Assembly (NCBI RefSeq): GCF_002192455.1
Contig: NZ_CP021744.1
Location: 7,650,501 to 7,714,500 of the forward strand
DNA length: 64,000 nucleotides
Source of the DNA: Streptomyces albireticuli
Lineage (GTDB): Bacteria; Actinomycetota; Actinomycetes; Streptomycetales; Streptomycetaceae
Reading direction: 5' to 3'
Below the pieces are notes generated by a model that saw nothing but the letters and a program-made list of their open reading frames with translations, ran no database searches and had not been told where the DNA came from. Made by a program: the position numbers and the translations under genes. Of the stretch, positions 7,492-15,830 are shown one piece after another (positions within the stretch are counted from its first letter, which is position 1; every line of letters begins with the position of its first letter).

Positions 7492-8890
7492 CGCCCTCCG
7501 CCACCTCGACACCGCGGGCCTGCGTCGCCTGTACGCGGCCCGGCAGCTGTCCCCGGTCGAGTTCACCGAGGCCACCCTGGGCCTGATCGCCGATCTCGAC
7601 CCCCTCCTGAACGCCTTCGTCACCGTGGCCGCCGACCGGGCCCTGGCCGACGCCGCGCGCGCCGAGCAGCGTCTCCTCGCCCTCGGCGAGGCCGCCTGGG
7701 AAGGGCAGCCGCTCCTGGGCGTACCGCTGAGCGTGAAGGACCTGACCGCGACCGAAGGCATCCGCACCACGCGCGGTTCCCTGGCACTGCGCGACGCGGT
7801 GCCCGGCCGGGACGCGCCCGCCGTCGCCCGGCTGCGCCGCGCCGGGGCGGTCGTCCTGGGCAAGACCACCACCTCGGAAGGAGGCTGGAGCGCCGGCACC
7901 GTCAACCGCGTCGGTCCGCCCGCCGCCAACCCGTGGAACCCCTCGCTCAGCGCCGGGGGATCCAGCGGCGGCGCGGCCGCCGCCGTCGCCGCGGGCCTGG
8001 GCGTCGCGGCCACCGGCACCGACGGCGCCGGATCGATCCGCATCCCCGCGGCCTTCTGCGGCCTCGTCGGCCTCAAACCCACCCACGGCCGCGTCCCGTA
8101 CGTGCCCTACTGCCCGGACCGGCTGGCGCACCTCGGCCCGCTCACCCGCACGGTCGCCGACGCCGAACTGCTCGTCCGCGTGATGACCGGGCCGGACGCG
8201 CGCGACCCCGACTCCCTCCTCCCGCCGCACGACGCGCCGCCCGCCCCGGACGGACCGCTGCGCATCGCCTGGATCGAAGGGCTCCGGCCCCCGGCCGCGG
8301 GCGTCCCGGCGGACCCCCAGCGGGCGGCGGTCGAACGGCTCGCCGCCGCCGGGCACCACGTGGAGGAGATACCGCCGCCGTTCGACGACGCCTACCCGGC
8401 GCTGGTCACCCTGCTCGCCGCCGCCGAGGCGGCCGGCACCCCCGAGGCGGACGAGGCCTGGGCCGACCCCGCCCGCCTGCCGGTGGTCCGGCACGGCAGG
8501 ACGCTGACCGCGGTCCAGCTCGTCCGCGCGGAGGCGGAGCGCGCCGAGCTGACCCGCGAACTGCTGGCCTGCCTGGCACGGTTCGACGTACTGGCCATGC
8601 CCACCGTGCCGGTACGGCCGTTCGCCGTGGACGCCTGGCACCCCGACGCGCCCGCCTACGACGACCCGCTGGCGTGGCTGTCCTGGGCGCCCGCCGCCTT
8701 CCCCTTCAACATGGCGGGCCTGCCGGCCGTCTCCGTACCGGCCGGCTCCGGCCCCGGCGGACTGCCCGTGGGCCTCCAGCTCGCCGCCGCCCGTCACCAC
8801 GACGCGCTCGTCCTGCGCGTCGCACGGGAGGTCGAGGCCGCGAACCCCCGGCGCGACGCCCACGCACACCCTGAAAGGACCGGCACCTGA
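7484..8890 (+). CDS. Amidase signature (AS) family amidohydrolase
   Basis: A 468-residue AS-family enzyme with an intact Ser-cisSer-Lys triad: Lys85 in SVKDL, cis-Ser160 in GGSSGG and nucleophile Ser184 in GTDGAGSIRIPA. These enzymes hydrolyse or transfer amides, including N-acyl groups and hydrazides. GatA is a relative, but no gatB or gatC is adjacent, so a role in tRNA amidation is unlikely. The ATG at 7484 lies within the end of the unknown gene (ATGGATGA) and the GS-like gene follows after one base, so the three are co-translated. In the kinamycin and fosfazinomycin pathways an amidase of this kind removes the acetyl group from acetyl-glutamylhydrazide; a similar deprotection here is inferred. 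Confidence 0.88.
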   Translation: MDDALRHLDTAGLRRLYAARQLSPVEFTEATLGLIADLDPLLNAFVTVAADRALADAARAEQRLLALGEAAWEGQPLLGVPLSVKDLTATEGIRTTRGSLALRDAVPGRDAPAVARLRRAGAVVLGKTTTSEGGWSAGTVNRVGPPAANPWNPSLSAGGSSGGAAAAVAAGLGVAATGTDGAGSIRIPAAFCGLVGLKPTHGRVPYVPYCPDRLAHLGPLTRTVADAELLVRVMTGPDARDPDSLLPPHDAPPAPDGPLRIAWIEGLRPPAAGVPADPQRAAVERLAAAGHHVEEIPPPFDDAYPALVTLLAAAEAAGTPEADEAWADPARLPVVRHGRTLTAVQLVRAEAERAELTRELLACLARFDVLAMPTVPVRPFAVDAWHPDAPAYDDPLAWLSWAPAAFPFNMAGLPAVSVPAGSGPGGLPVGLQLAAARHHDALVLRVAREVEAANPRRDAHAHPERTGT

Positions 8891-8891
8891 C

Positions 8892-10427
8892 GTGACCGAC
8901 ACCCCCCACCCGGCGGCCCCTCGCGACTACGCGCACATGAGCACCGGAAGCCGGGACTTCATCGCGCGCCACGGCCTCTGGGACGACCGGCACGAGGAAG
9001 CGGCCGCCGAACTGGAGGCGGCCCTGGAATCCCTGGACTTCGTACGGCTCGTGTTCGCGGACCCGCACGGCCTGGCGCGCTCCAAGACGCTGACCGCCGA
9101 AGCCTTCCGCACCGTCCTGCGCAACGGCATGGACCACAGCCCCGGCCCCTTCGTCTTCGACACCGGGCACGCCACCGCCGTCGACTTCACCGTCGCCGGC
9201 GGCGGCATCGGCGTCGACGAGCTGCTGGGCGCGGGCGACTTCGTCCTGGTGCCCGACCCGCTGACCTTCCGGCGGCTGCCGTACACCGGCCCGCGCACCG
9301 GCTGGGTGATCGGCGACGAGTACCTGCGCTCCGGCGCCCCGCACCCGCTCTCCGGCCGCGCCGTGCTGCGCCGGCTCTGCGCCGGACTGCGCGACCGGGG
9401 CCAGGACTACGTCGTCGGGCTGGAGGTCGAGTGGTACCTCACGCGGCTCACCGGCGAGCACTTCTCCGGCCGCCCGGGCGGGTTCGGCGTCCAGGGCCAC
9501 CCGCCCGCCGTCGAACCCGTGAACGGCGGCTACCAGTTCAACCTGGACGGCCTCGTCGACGCCCTGGAACCGGTCCTCGCGCCGCTCACCCGGTCCCTGA
9601 CCGGCCTGGGCCTGCCGCTGCGATCCGTCGAGCACGAATCCGGGCCCGGCCAGCTGGAGTTCACCTTCGCCCCGCAGAGCGCGCTGGACGCGGCGGACTC
9701 CATGCTGCTGTTCCGCACCGCGACCAAGCAGATCTGCGCCCGGCTGGGCCACCACGCCTCGTTCATGGCGCTCCCCGGCATCCCCGGCTTCGACGCCAGC
9801 GGCTGGCACCTGCACCAGTCCCTGGCACGCGCCGGCACCGGCGAGAACCTGTTCACCTCACCCGACGGAGCCGACGTCCTTTCGGAGACCGGCCGGCGCT
9901 TCCTGGCCGGACTGCTCGACCACGCGGCCGACGCGGCCCTGCTGTGCGTACCGACCGTCAACGGCTACCGCCGGATGAACGGCTGCTTCTCACTGGCGCC
10001 CAGCCGCCGCGCCTGGTCCGTCGAGAGCCGGGGCGCGTTCCTGCGGGTGCTCGGCGCCCACGGCGATCCGGCGACGCACATCGAGAACCGCATGGGCGAA
10101 CCCTGCGCCAACCCCTATCTGTACCTGGCGGGTCAACTCGCCGCGGGACTGGACGGAGTGGGGCGCGCGCTCGCCCCGGGAGAGCCGGCCGCCGACCCGT
10201 ACGACAGCGCGCTGCCCGCACTGCCGAGCAGCCTCCGCGAGGCCCGCGACGCCCTCGCCGCCAGCGACTTCTACCGGGGAGTGCTCGGCGCGCCCCTGGT
10301 GGACTGTCTGCTCCGGCTGAAGACCAGCGAGCTGCGGCGGTACACGGCGTGGCAGGCTGGCACCGCGCAGGGAGACGAGGCACACGTATCGGAATGGGAG
10401 CACCGTGAGTACTTTGCGACGTACTGA
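8892..10427 (+). CDS. Glutamine synthetase-like ligase (gamma-glutamylation of an amine or hydrazine)
   Basis: A 511-residue GS-fold enzyme. Metal and glutamate ligands are visible: LEVE (Glu178, Glu180), EHESGPGQLEF (Glu247/249/256), GWHLHQ (His306/308), NGYRR (Arg360) and ENRMGEP (Arg400). It lacks the adenylylation-loop tyrosine motif of nitrogen-regulated GlnA, as expected for GS-like ligases of secondary metabolism or polyamine and ethanolamine use. Such enzymes activate glutamate's gamma-carboxylate with ATP and attach an amine. GTG at 8892 follows GAAAGGA and starts one base after the amidase stop. With the neighbouring lyase, acetyltransferase and amidase it fits a gamma-glutamylhydrazide carrier route; attachment to another amine cannot be excluded. 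Confidence 0.85.
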   Translation: MTDTPHPAAPRDYAHMSTGSRDFIARHGLWDDRHEEAAAELEAALESLDFVRLVFADPHGLARSKTLTAEAFRTVLRNGMDHSPGPFVFDTGHATAVDFTVAGGGIGVDELLGAGDFVLVPDPLTFRRLPYTGPRTGWVIGDEYLRSGAPHPLSGRAVLRRLCAGLRDRGQDYVVGLEVEWYLTRLTGEHFSGRPGGFGVQGHPPAVEPVNGGYQFNLDGLVDALEPVLAPLTRSLTGLGLPLRSVEHESGPGQLEFTFAPQSALDAADSMLLFRTATKQICARLGHHASFMALPGIPGFDASGWHLHQSLARAGTGENLFTSPDGADVLSETGRRFLAGLLDHAADAALLCVPTVNGYRRMNGCFSLAPSRRAWSVESRGAFLRVLGAHGDPATHIENRMGEPCANPYLYLAGQLAAGLDGVGRALAPGEPAADPYDSALPALPSSLREARDALAASDFYRGVLGAPLVDCLLRLKTSELRRYTAWQAGTAQGDEAHVSEWEHREYFATY

Positions 10428-11451
10428 GACCGAGACCTATCGCACGCGCGTCGTCCGCACCGTCGAGGACCTCGCCCCTGAGACCGGCGAACTCGCCGCC
10501 GCCGCGGGCGCCTCCGAGTTCTACTACGGCCACGAGTTCCTGCGCGCCTACGAGCGGGAGCCCATCCAGCCGGTGCACGCGGTGTACTACATCGAGGTGC
10601 TCGACGAGGACGACCGCGTCATCGCCCTGACGCCCTGCTACGTCCAGGGCGACCCGCTGCGCGCCCTGGACATGGCCCCCGACGAGAAGGCGCTGCTCAG
10701 CCACGTCTGGCATTGCAGCGACACCCAACTGGCCAGTACCCGCACCGATCCGCGGGTCGCCGGCGCGATCGTCACCCGCATGCGGGAGATCGCCGCCGAC
10801 GCGGGCCTGGAGCGCTGCGGCTTCATCAACGTCGCCACCGGCTCGCCCACCGCGCTCGCGCTGGAGGGAGCCGGTCTGACCGGCATCGACCTGGACACGC
10901 GCTACACCGTCGACCTGGCCGCCCTGGGCAGCTGGGAGGGCTACCTCTCCTCGCTGCGCTACAACGCCCGCCGCGAGTACGCCCGTCAGCTGCGCCGCGC
11001 CGACGACTGCGGCGTGAAGATCACCGAACGGGTTCCGGACGGGGACGAGGACCCGGAGAGCCTCCAGATCTTCGAGGTGCTGATGGCCAACGTCGGTTCG
11101 GCCGGCTACTACAGCAAGGAACGCATCGCCGCCTTCCTGCGCTACACCCGCAAGGGCGCCCGCATCCTCGAGGTGACGATGGACGGCGAGGTCATCGCCA
11201 AGGCGGTGGTCTTCCTGGAGCCGAGGAAGATCCACGCCTGGGCGGGCGGTTACGACCGCAACGCCGACGTGGCGAGCGGGCGCCCGTTCAGCTCCTACTA
11301 CGTGCTGATGTCCGCCATCATCAAGCTCGGCCTGCGGGCCGGCGTGCCCACCCTGGAAGGCGGCCGGCGCAACGGCGACTTCAAGGTCCGCTACGGGATG
11401 CGGCCGCAGCCGCTCCAGGCCTTCATGACGGTGTCCTCCGCCGGTTCCTGA
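10405..11451 (+). CDS. FemAB/GNAT-fold acyl- or aminoacyl-transferase (Acetyltransf_6-like)
   Basis: A 348-residue double-GNAT-fold protein related to the FemAB/BioF2-like acyltransferases. Landmarks are SSLRYNARREYARQLRRA near the middle (typical basic helix), the C-terminal HAWAGGYDRNAD and EGGRRNGDFKVRYGMRPQPL. Family members transfer amino acids from aminoacyl-tRNA (FemX, PacB in pacidamycin) or other acyl groups. Its GTG start at 10405 lies 23 bases inside the GS-like gene, so it is translationally coupled and the last gene of the rightward operon before a hairpin terminator. A role in adding an amino acid or acyl group to the cluster's product is inferred. Confidence 0.75.
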   Translation: MSTLRRTETETYRTRVVRTVEDLAPETGELAAAAGASEFYYGHEFLRAYEREPIQPVHAVYYIEVLDEDDRVIALTPCYVQGDPLRALDMAPDEKALLSHVWHCSDTQLASTRTDPRVAGAIVTRMREIAADAGLERCGFINVATGSPTALALEGAGLTGIDLDTRYTVDLAALGSWEGYLSSLRYNARREYARQLRRADDCGVKITERVPDGDEDPESLQIFEVLMANVGSAGYYSKERIAAFLRYTRKGARILEVTMDGEVIAKAVVFLEPRKIHAWAGGYDRNADVASGRPFSSYYVLMSAIIKLGLRAGVPTLEGGRRNGDFKVRYGMRPQPLQAFMTVSSAGS

Positions 11452-11759
11452 CGCGCGGGGGGACGCGGCGCGCGGCCGCCGCTCCCGGGGGATCGGGGGC
11501 GGCGGCCGAAACCCGTGGGTCCCGCCGGGCGTGGTCGGGCCCCTGTGGCTAGCCTGGGTGAGGGTACGTCAGGTGCTGGGGATTCGGCCGTTCGAGGGAC
11601 GTTTCTCGCACAACGGCACTCGTCGGGCAACGGTCGGCGGCCCCCGGGGCGTCCACCGGAGCAGGAAGCGGAGACCGGCCCGCCCCTTGGCCCTCGGGGC
11701 CTCGTCCTCCCGGGCCGCCGGCTCTCCGCGGCGACGAGGAGGGGCGAGGAGGAGACGGG
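11452..11759. other. Intergenic region between the cluster and the MFS gene
   Basis: This 308-bp stretch holds the terminator of the rightward operon near its left end and the leader of the MFS gene at its right end, including the ribosome-binding sequence GAGGAGGAGA just before the ATG at 11760. I see no convincing coding frame and no clear -35/-10 pair. Confidence 0.6.
11474..11507 (+). terminator. Hairpin terminator after the FemAB-like gene
   Basis: GGCCGCCGCTCCC (11474-11486) pairs with GGGGGCGGCGGCC (11495-11507), a 13-bp stem with one mismatch and an 8-base loop, starting 23 bases after the stop codon. There is no T-run, as is usual for Streptomyces terminators. Confidence 0.65.
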
Positions 11760-12968
11760 ATGAGGATCAGGCACGTCGCGCCTCCGCCCACGGCACCGGG
11801 TCCGGCTACCGGGAGCCGGCTGAGGTTCTGGGGCGCCTTCTACGCCCTGCTGTTCCTCATCGCGGGCACCAATCTCCCCACACCCCTCTACCACGGTCTC
11901 CAGCAGCGGTTCGGCTTCTCCTCGCTGACGGTGACGCTCCTCTTCGCCGTCTACGTGGCCGTCCTCGTCCCGTCCCTGCTGTTCTTCGGGCCGCTCTCCG
12001 ACGCCGTCGGACGACGCCGGGTCCTGGTGCCCGCCGTGGCCGTCGCCGCCCTGGGCTCCATGGTCTTCGCGCTGGCCACCGACCTCACCTGGCTCTTCGG
12101 CGCCCGCCTGCTCCAGGGCGTCGCCGTCGGGGCCGCCTCCGGCCCCCTCACCGCGGCCCTGAACGAGGCGGAGCCCTCCGGTGACCGCCGGCGCGCCGCA
12201 CTCGCCGCCACCCTCGCGTCCGCGGGCGGCCTGGGCGCGGGCCCGCTGCTCGCCGGGGTCCTGGCGCAGTACGGGCCGGCGCCGTACCGGCTGCCGTTCG
12301 TCGTCGAGATCGTCCTGCTGGTCCCGGCGCTCGTCGCCGTGGCCCTCCTGCCGGTCGGCCGCCCCGGCGCCGCGTGGCGACCGCGCCGCCCGTCGATCCC
12401 GCCGGCCATGCGCGGGACCTTCGGCACCAGCGCGGCGGTCAGCTTCCTGGGCTTCACCGTCGTCGGCCTGTTCCTCACCCTGGTGCCCGCCTACGTCACC
12501 GGACTGTCCGGCAGCGACAACCTCGCCCTCTCCGGCGGCGCCGTCGCCCTGATGCTGTGCTGCGCGTGCGGCGCCCAGCTCCTCGCCTACGGCAAGAGCA
12601 CGCGCGTCCTCCAGATCACCGGACTGGCGCTGCTCGCCACGGGCTCCGTGCTGCTCGCCGCGGCCGGCGCCGTCTCCTCGCTGCCGCTGCTCGGCGCCGC
12701 CACCGTGCTGGGCGGGATCGGCCAGGGCAGGCTGTACCTCGGCAGCATCACGGAGGTGAACCGCGCCGCGCCGCCGCACCGTTCCGCCGACGTCCTCTCC
12801 AGCTTCTACGTCGTCGGCTATTTCGGCGTCGCCGTCCCGGTCATCGGCTGCGGTCTCCTGGCCCAGCGGACCGGCCTCCTGCACGCCGTCCAGCTGTTCA
12901 CCGCGGTCGTCGCCGTCCTCTGCCTGGCCGCGCTGACCGTGCTCCGCCGCCGCGCGCACCACGCGTGA
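11760..12968 (+). CDS. MFS transporter
   Basis: A 402-residue protein with about 12 hydrophobic segments. The loop between helices 2 and 3 carries the MFS motif GPLSDAVGRRR (near residue 80), and helix 5 has a proline/glycine-rich SAGGLGAGPLLAG stretch typical of drug:proton antiporters. A strong ribosome-binding site (GAGGAGGAGA) precedes the ATG. It stands alone between the putative biosynthetic cluster and the biotin island, separated from the former by a terminator. It could export that cluster's product, but adjacency is the only evidence. Confidence 0.85.
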   Translation: MRIRHVAPPPTAPGPATGSRLRFWGAFYALLFLIAGTNLPTPLYHGLQQRFGFSSLTVTLLFAVYVAVLVPSLLFFGPLSDAVGRRRVLVPAVAVAALGSMVFALATDLTWLFGARLLQGVAVGAASGPLTAALNEAEPSGDRRRAALAATLASAGGLGAGPLLAGVLAQYGPAPYRLPFVVEIVLLVPALVAVALLPVGRPGAAWRPRRPSIPPAMRGTFGTSAAVSFLGFTVVGLFLTLVPAYVTGLSGSDNLALSGGAVALMLCCACGAQLLAYGKSTRVLQITGLALLATGSVLLAAAGAVSSLPLLGAATVLGGIGQGRLYLGSITEVNRAAPPHRSADVLSSFYVVGYFGVAVPVIGCGLLAQRTGLLHAVQLFTAVVAVLCLAALTVLRRRAHHA

Positions 12969-12998
12969 GGGCGCCGCCCGGCGACGGGCGAGCCGCCC
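12969..12998. terminator. Bidirectional hairpin between the MFS and thiolase genes
   Basis: Directly after the MFS stop, GGGCG and CGCCCG pair with CGGGCG and CGCCC around a GCGA tetraloop. It lies between two convergent genes and could stop transcription from both sides. Confidence 0.6.
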
Positions 12999-12999
12999 C

Positions 13000-14223
13000 T
13001 CACCACGCCCAGGACTCGAACAGCGCCGTGATCCCCAGCCCGCCCGCGATCCCCAGCATGGCCAGTCCGCGCGCCCCCGAAGCCGGCAGCCCGGGACCGG
13101 GGTCCCGGACCAGCTGGGAGAACAGCCGCGTCACCAGGATCGCCCCGGAGGCACCGTACGGATGCCCGAGCGCGAGCGCGCCCCCGTCCCGGTTGACCCC
13201 CTCCGGATCGATCCCCAGCGCGTCGAGCGACGCCAGGACCTGTGAGGCGAACGCCTCGTTGAACTCGACGCGGTCCACCGCGCCCGGATCCAGGCCCGGG
13301 TCGCGGGCCTGGAGCCTGCGGGTGGCGGCGACCGGGCCGATCCCGAGCAGGTTCGGGTCCACGCCCGCGGCGGCCGCGTCGACGAACCCCAGGCCCCGGA
13401 CGTGGCCGAGCCGCCGGGCGGTGGCCACGCTGGTGACGACGGCCATCGACGCGCCGTCGTTGAGGGGGCAGGAGTTCCCCGCGGTGACCGTGCCCTCCGG
13501 CGCGAAGGCCGCGGGGAGCGCCGACAGCGCGGCCAACGACGTGCCCGGGCGCGGGCACTCGTCCTCGGCGACCGCACCGGCCGCCGTGACCACCGGAACG
13601 ATCTCCCCGGAGAACCGGCCCTCCCGCCGCGCGGCCACCGCGCGGCGGTGACTGCGCAGCGCGAACTCGTCCTGCCGCCGCCGGGTGACGCCGAACGCGG
13701 CGGCCACGTTCTCCGCGGCGACACCCATGTCGGGGTCGCCGACGGAATCCGGTGCGAAGCGGGCGCGGGCGTAGAACTCCGGCAGCGCGCCGGGGCGCGT
13801 GGGCGGGCGCACCCGCCAGGGCGCGGTGCTGACGCTCTCGCCCCCGCCCGCCAGATACAGCTCGCCCGCCCCCGACGCGACCAGCCGGCAGGCCAGGACG
13901 ATCGCCTCCAGACCCGAACCGCACTGCCGGTCCACGGTCACCCCCGGCACGCCGACCGGCAGACCGGCCTCCAGCGCGGCCAGCCGGGCCGGATTGCCGC
14001 CGCCACCGGCCGCGTTGCCGACCACGACGTCGTCCACCCGCTCCGGGTCGGCGCGCGCGTCCGCCAGGACACCCCGGATCACGGTGGCCAGGAGCCCGGA
14101 GAGCCCGACCGGGGCCAGCGCGCCGCCCGCCCGCCCGACGGCGGTACGGCGGGCGGCGACGACCACGGGCCGCCGCTCGTCGGGCAGCGGGGGAGGAGCG
14201 GGCCGGTGCTCAGCCCGTTCCAC
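13000..14223 (-). CDS. Thiolase-family protein with the second catalytic cysteine replaced
   Basis: A 407-residue thiolase. The acyl-accepting cysteine is present in DRQCGSGLE (Cys101), as are NEAFA and the histidine in LGHPYGASG. However, the C-terminal motif that normally reads CIGGGxG is GIAGGLG, so the cysteine that acts as acid/base in Claisen condensation is a glycine. The protein may be a thiolase with altered activity. It is the last gene of a leftward operon (thioesterase, EcfA, EcfT, BioY, acyl-CoA ligase, thiolase), and its GTG start at 14223 overlaps the ligase by 14 bases. In this biotin setting it might handle pimeloyl-type thioesters; that is inference. Confidence 0.85.
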   Translation of the reverse strand: MERAEHRPAPPPLPDERRPVVVAARRTAVGRAGGALAPVGLSGLLATVIRGVLADARADPERVDDVVVGNAAGGGGNPARLAALEAGLPVGVPGVTVDRQCGSGLEAIVLACRLVASGAGELYLAGGGESVSTAPWRVRPPTRPGALPEFYARARFAPDSVGDPDMGVAAENVAAAFGVTRRRQDEFALRSHRRAVAARREGRFSGEIVPVVTAAGAVAEDECPRPGTSLAALSALPAAFAPEGTVTAGNSCPLNDGASMAVVTSVATARRLGHVRGLGFVDAAAAGVDPNLLGIGPVAATRRLQARDPGLDPGAVDRVEFNEAFASQVLASLDALGIDPEGVNRDGGALALGHPYGASGAILVTRLFSQLVRDPGPGLPASGARGLAMLGIAGGLGITALFESWAW

Positions 14224-15823
14224 GGTCGCCCCCGGACGGCAGGGGCACGAGCCGGTCGTCGCCCTCGGCGATCCACCGCTCGACCACTCCGCGCGCGATC
14301 TTGCCGCTGGAGGTCAGCGGCCACCGGCCGAGCGTGTAGACGCGCCGCGGCACCTTGTAGCGGGCCAGCGAGGGGCGGCACAGTTCGAGCAGCCGCGCCT
14401 GGGTGAGCCCGGCCGCGCCGGGGCCCGTCACCACGGCCACCAGGACGCGGCCGAGGTAGCCGTCCGGCACCCCGGTGACCACCGCCTGCTCGATCTGCGG
14501 CAGTGCGGTCAGGGCCTGTTCGACCTCCGCCGGGTAGATGTTGAGCCCGCCGCTGATCACCATCTCGCCGCGGCCGACGAGGTGGAGGCGGCCGTCGGCC
14601 CCGAGCCGCCCCATGTCGCCGACGGTGGCCCAGGCCCCGTCCACGCGGTACCCGTCACCGTCGTCCCACAGATACCCGTCGCAGCGCAGCGGCGTGCGGA
14701 CGTGGACCGTTCCCGTGCGGCCCGGCGGCAGGACGGTGCCGTTCCGGCTGTCGCGCACCTGGAGCTCCACCCCCGGGAAGGGGACGCCCACGTCGAGGCC
14801 GCCCGGCGGCCCGGCGGACGCGTCCGGGCCGGTGTCCTGGACCGCGTCCCCTACGGGGCCCAGTTCGCGGACGGTGATGAAGCCGAGCTCGGAGGCCCCG
14901 TAGTACTCGGTGACCCGTGCGCCGGGCAGGACCTTCGCGAGGTCGGGCAGCAGGCCCGGCGGCAGCTTGGCGGCGCCGGTGACCACGGTGTCCACGCCGG
15001 GGAAGGCGCGGCCGCCGGCGGCCGCGCACAGGGCGGTCAGCATGGTCGGGGCGACGACCAGACGGCGGACGCCACCGGCCGCCAGGCGCTCCGTGAACGC
15101 GGCGGCGCCGAAGGCCCGCAGGCCGTGGAAGGCCGCTCCGGCCGACAGGCACTCGGCCAGCGCGTACAGGCTCAGGCCGTGGGCCAGCGGGCCGGGGGCG
15201 AGCGTGGGCCGGTCGGCACCCATGCCGGGCACCGAGCGGCCCAGGGACAGGCTGGCGCGCCACGAACCGCGCGTACGGCGGAAGGCCTTGGGCACTCCCG
15301 TGGTGCCGGAGGTGAAGCCGACCAGGAACGTCGACGCCTCCCGCCCGGCCGTCAGGAAGCGGGCCGGATCGGCGGGGGCGTGCGCCTCGCGCCAGGCCTC
15401 GTACCCGTCCGGACGGCCGCCGGTGGCCAGCACGGGGATGCCGAGCGCCTCGGCGGTGCCGCGCAGGTCCTCCCGGTCGCCGGGCACGACCAGCAGATCG
15501 GGCCGGAGCCGGTCGAGCACGGCCTCCGCCTGCCGTGGCCCCCACAGCGGGTCGAGGACCGCGCAGGCCCCGTCGCCCGCGGTCGCGCCGGTGAGGAGCT
15601 CCGCGAAGCACGGGTCGTTCCCGGTGGCGACGGCCAGCAGCCGGGCTCCGCCGGCGAGCCGGTCCCGGCGGCGGGCCGGGACGGCGGCGCGGAGCCCGGC
15701 CGCGACCGCCGCGGCCCGTCCGGCCAGTTCCCGGTGCGTGAGGGCGTCGTGGTCCATGACGAACGCGGGGAGGTCCGCGTCCGGTCCGGCCGCCGCGCGG
15801 GCGACCCGGTGGGCCACCGGCAT
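14210..15823 (-). CDS. Acyl-CoA synthetase (ANL superfamily AMP-binding ligase)
   Basis: A 537-residue ANL enzyme. Motifs in order: FTSGTTGVPKAF (P-loop), YYGASELGFIT (A5), GDMGRLGADGRLHLVGR (A7/A8 hinge) and the catalytic lysine in SSGKIARG at the C terminus. It should adenylate a carboxylic acid and form its CoA thioester. It follows bioY by seven bases, with the Shine-Dalgarno GGAGGTGA overlapping the bioY stop. Its location between biotin-transport genes and a thiolase suggests activation of a pimelate-like or fatty acid. It is unrelated to the BioW pimeloyl-CoA ligase family. Confidence 0.88.
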   Translation of the reverse strand: MPVAHRVARAAAGPDADLPAFVMDHDALTHRELAGRAAAVAAGLRAAVPARRRDRLAGGARLLAVATGNDPCFAELLTGATAGDGACAVLDPLWGPRQAEAVLDRLRPDLLVVPGDREDLRGTAEALGIPVLATGGRPDGYEAWREAHAPADPARFLTAGREASTFLVGFTSGTTGVPKAFRRTRGSWRASLSLGRSVPGMGADRPTLAPGPLAHGLSLYALAECLSAGAAFHGLRAFGAAAFTERLAAGGVRRLVVAPTMLTALCAAAGGRAFPGVDTVVTGAAKLPPGLLPDLAKVLPGARVTEYYGASELGFITVRELGPVGDAVQDTGPDASAGPPGGLDVGVPFPGVELQVRDSRNGTVLPPGRTGTVHVRTPLRCDGYLWDDGDGYRVDGAWATVGDMGRLGADGRLHLVGRGEMVISGGLNIYPAEVEQALTALPQIEQAVVTGVPDGYLGRVLVAVVTGPGAAGLTQARLLELCRPSLARYKVPRRVYTLGRWPLTSSGKIARGVVERWIAEGDDRLVPLPSGGDRGTG

Positions 15824-15830
15824 GTCCCGC

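Noticed and set aside
7484..8890. Amidase as GatA of a tRNA amidotransferase
   Set aside because: No gatB or gatC nearby, and the gene is embedded in a specialised operon.
13000..15823. Thiolase and ligase as a plain fatty-acid degradation pair
   Set aside because: They are co-transcribed with BioY-EcfT-EcfA, no hydratase/dehydrogenase is nearby, and the thiolase lacks a catalytic cysteine.
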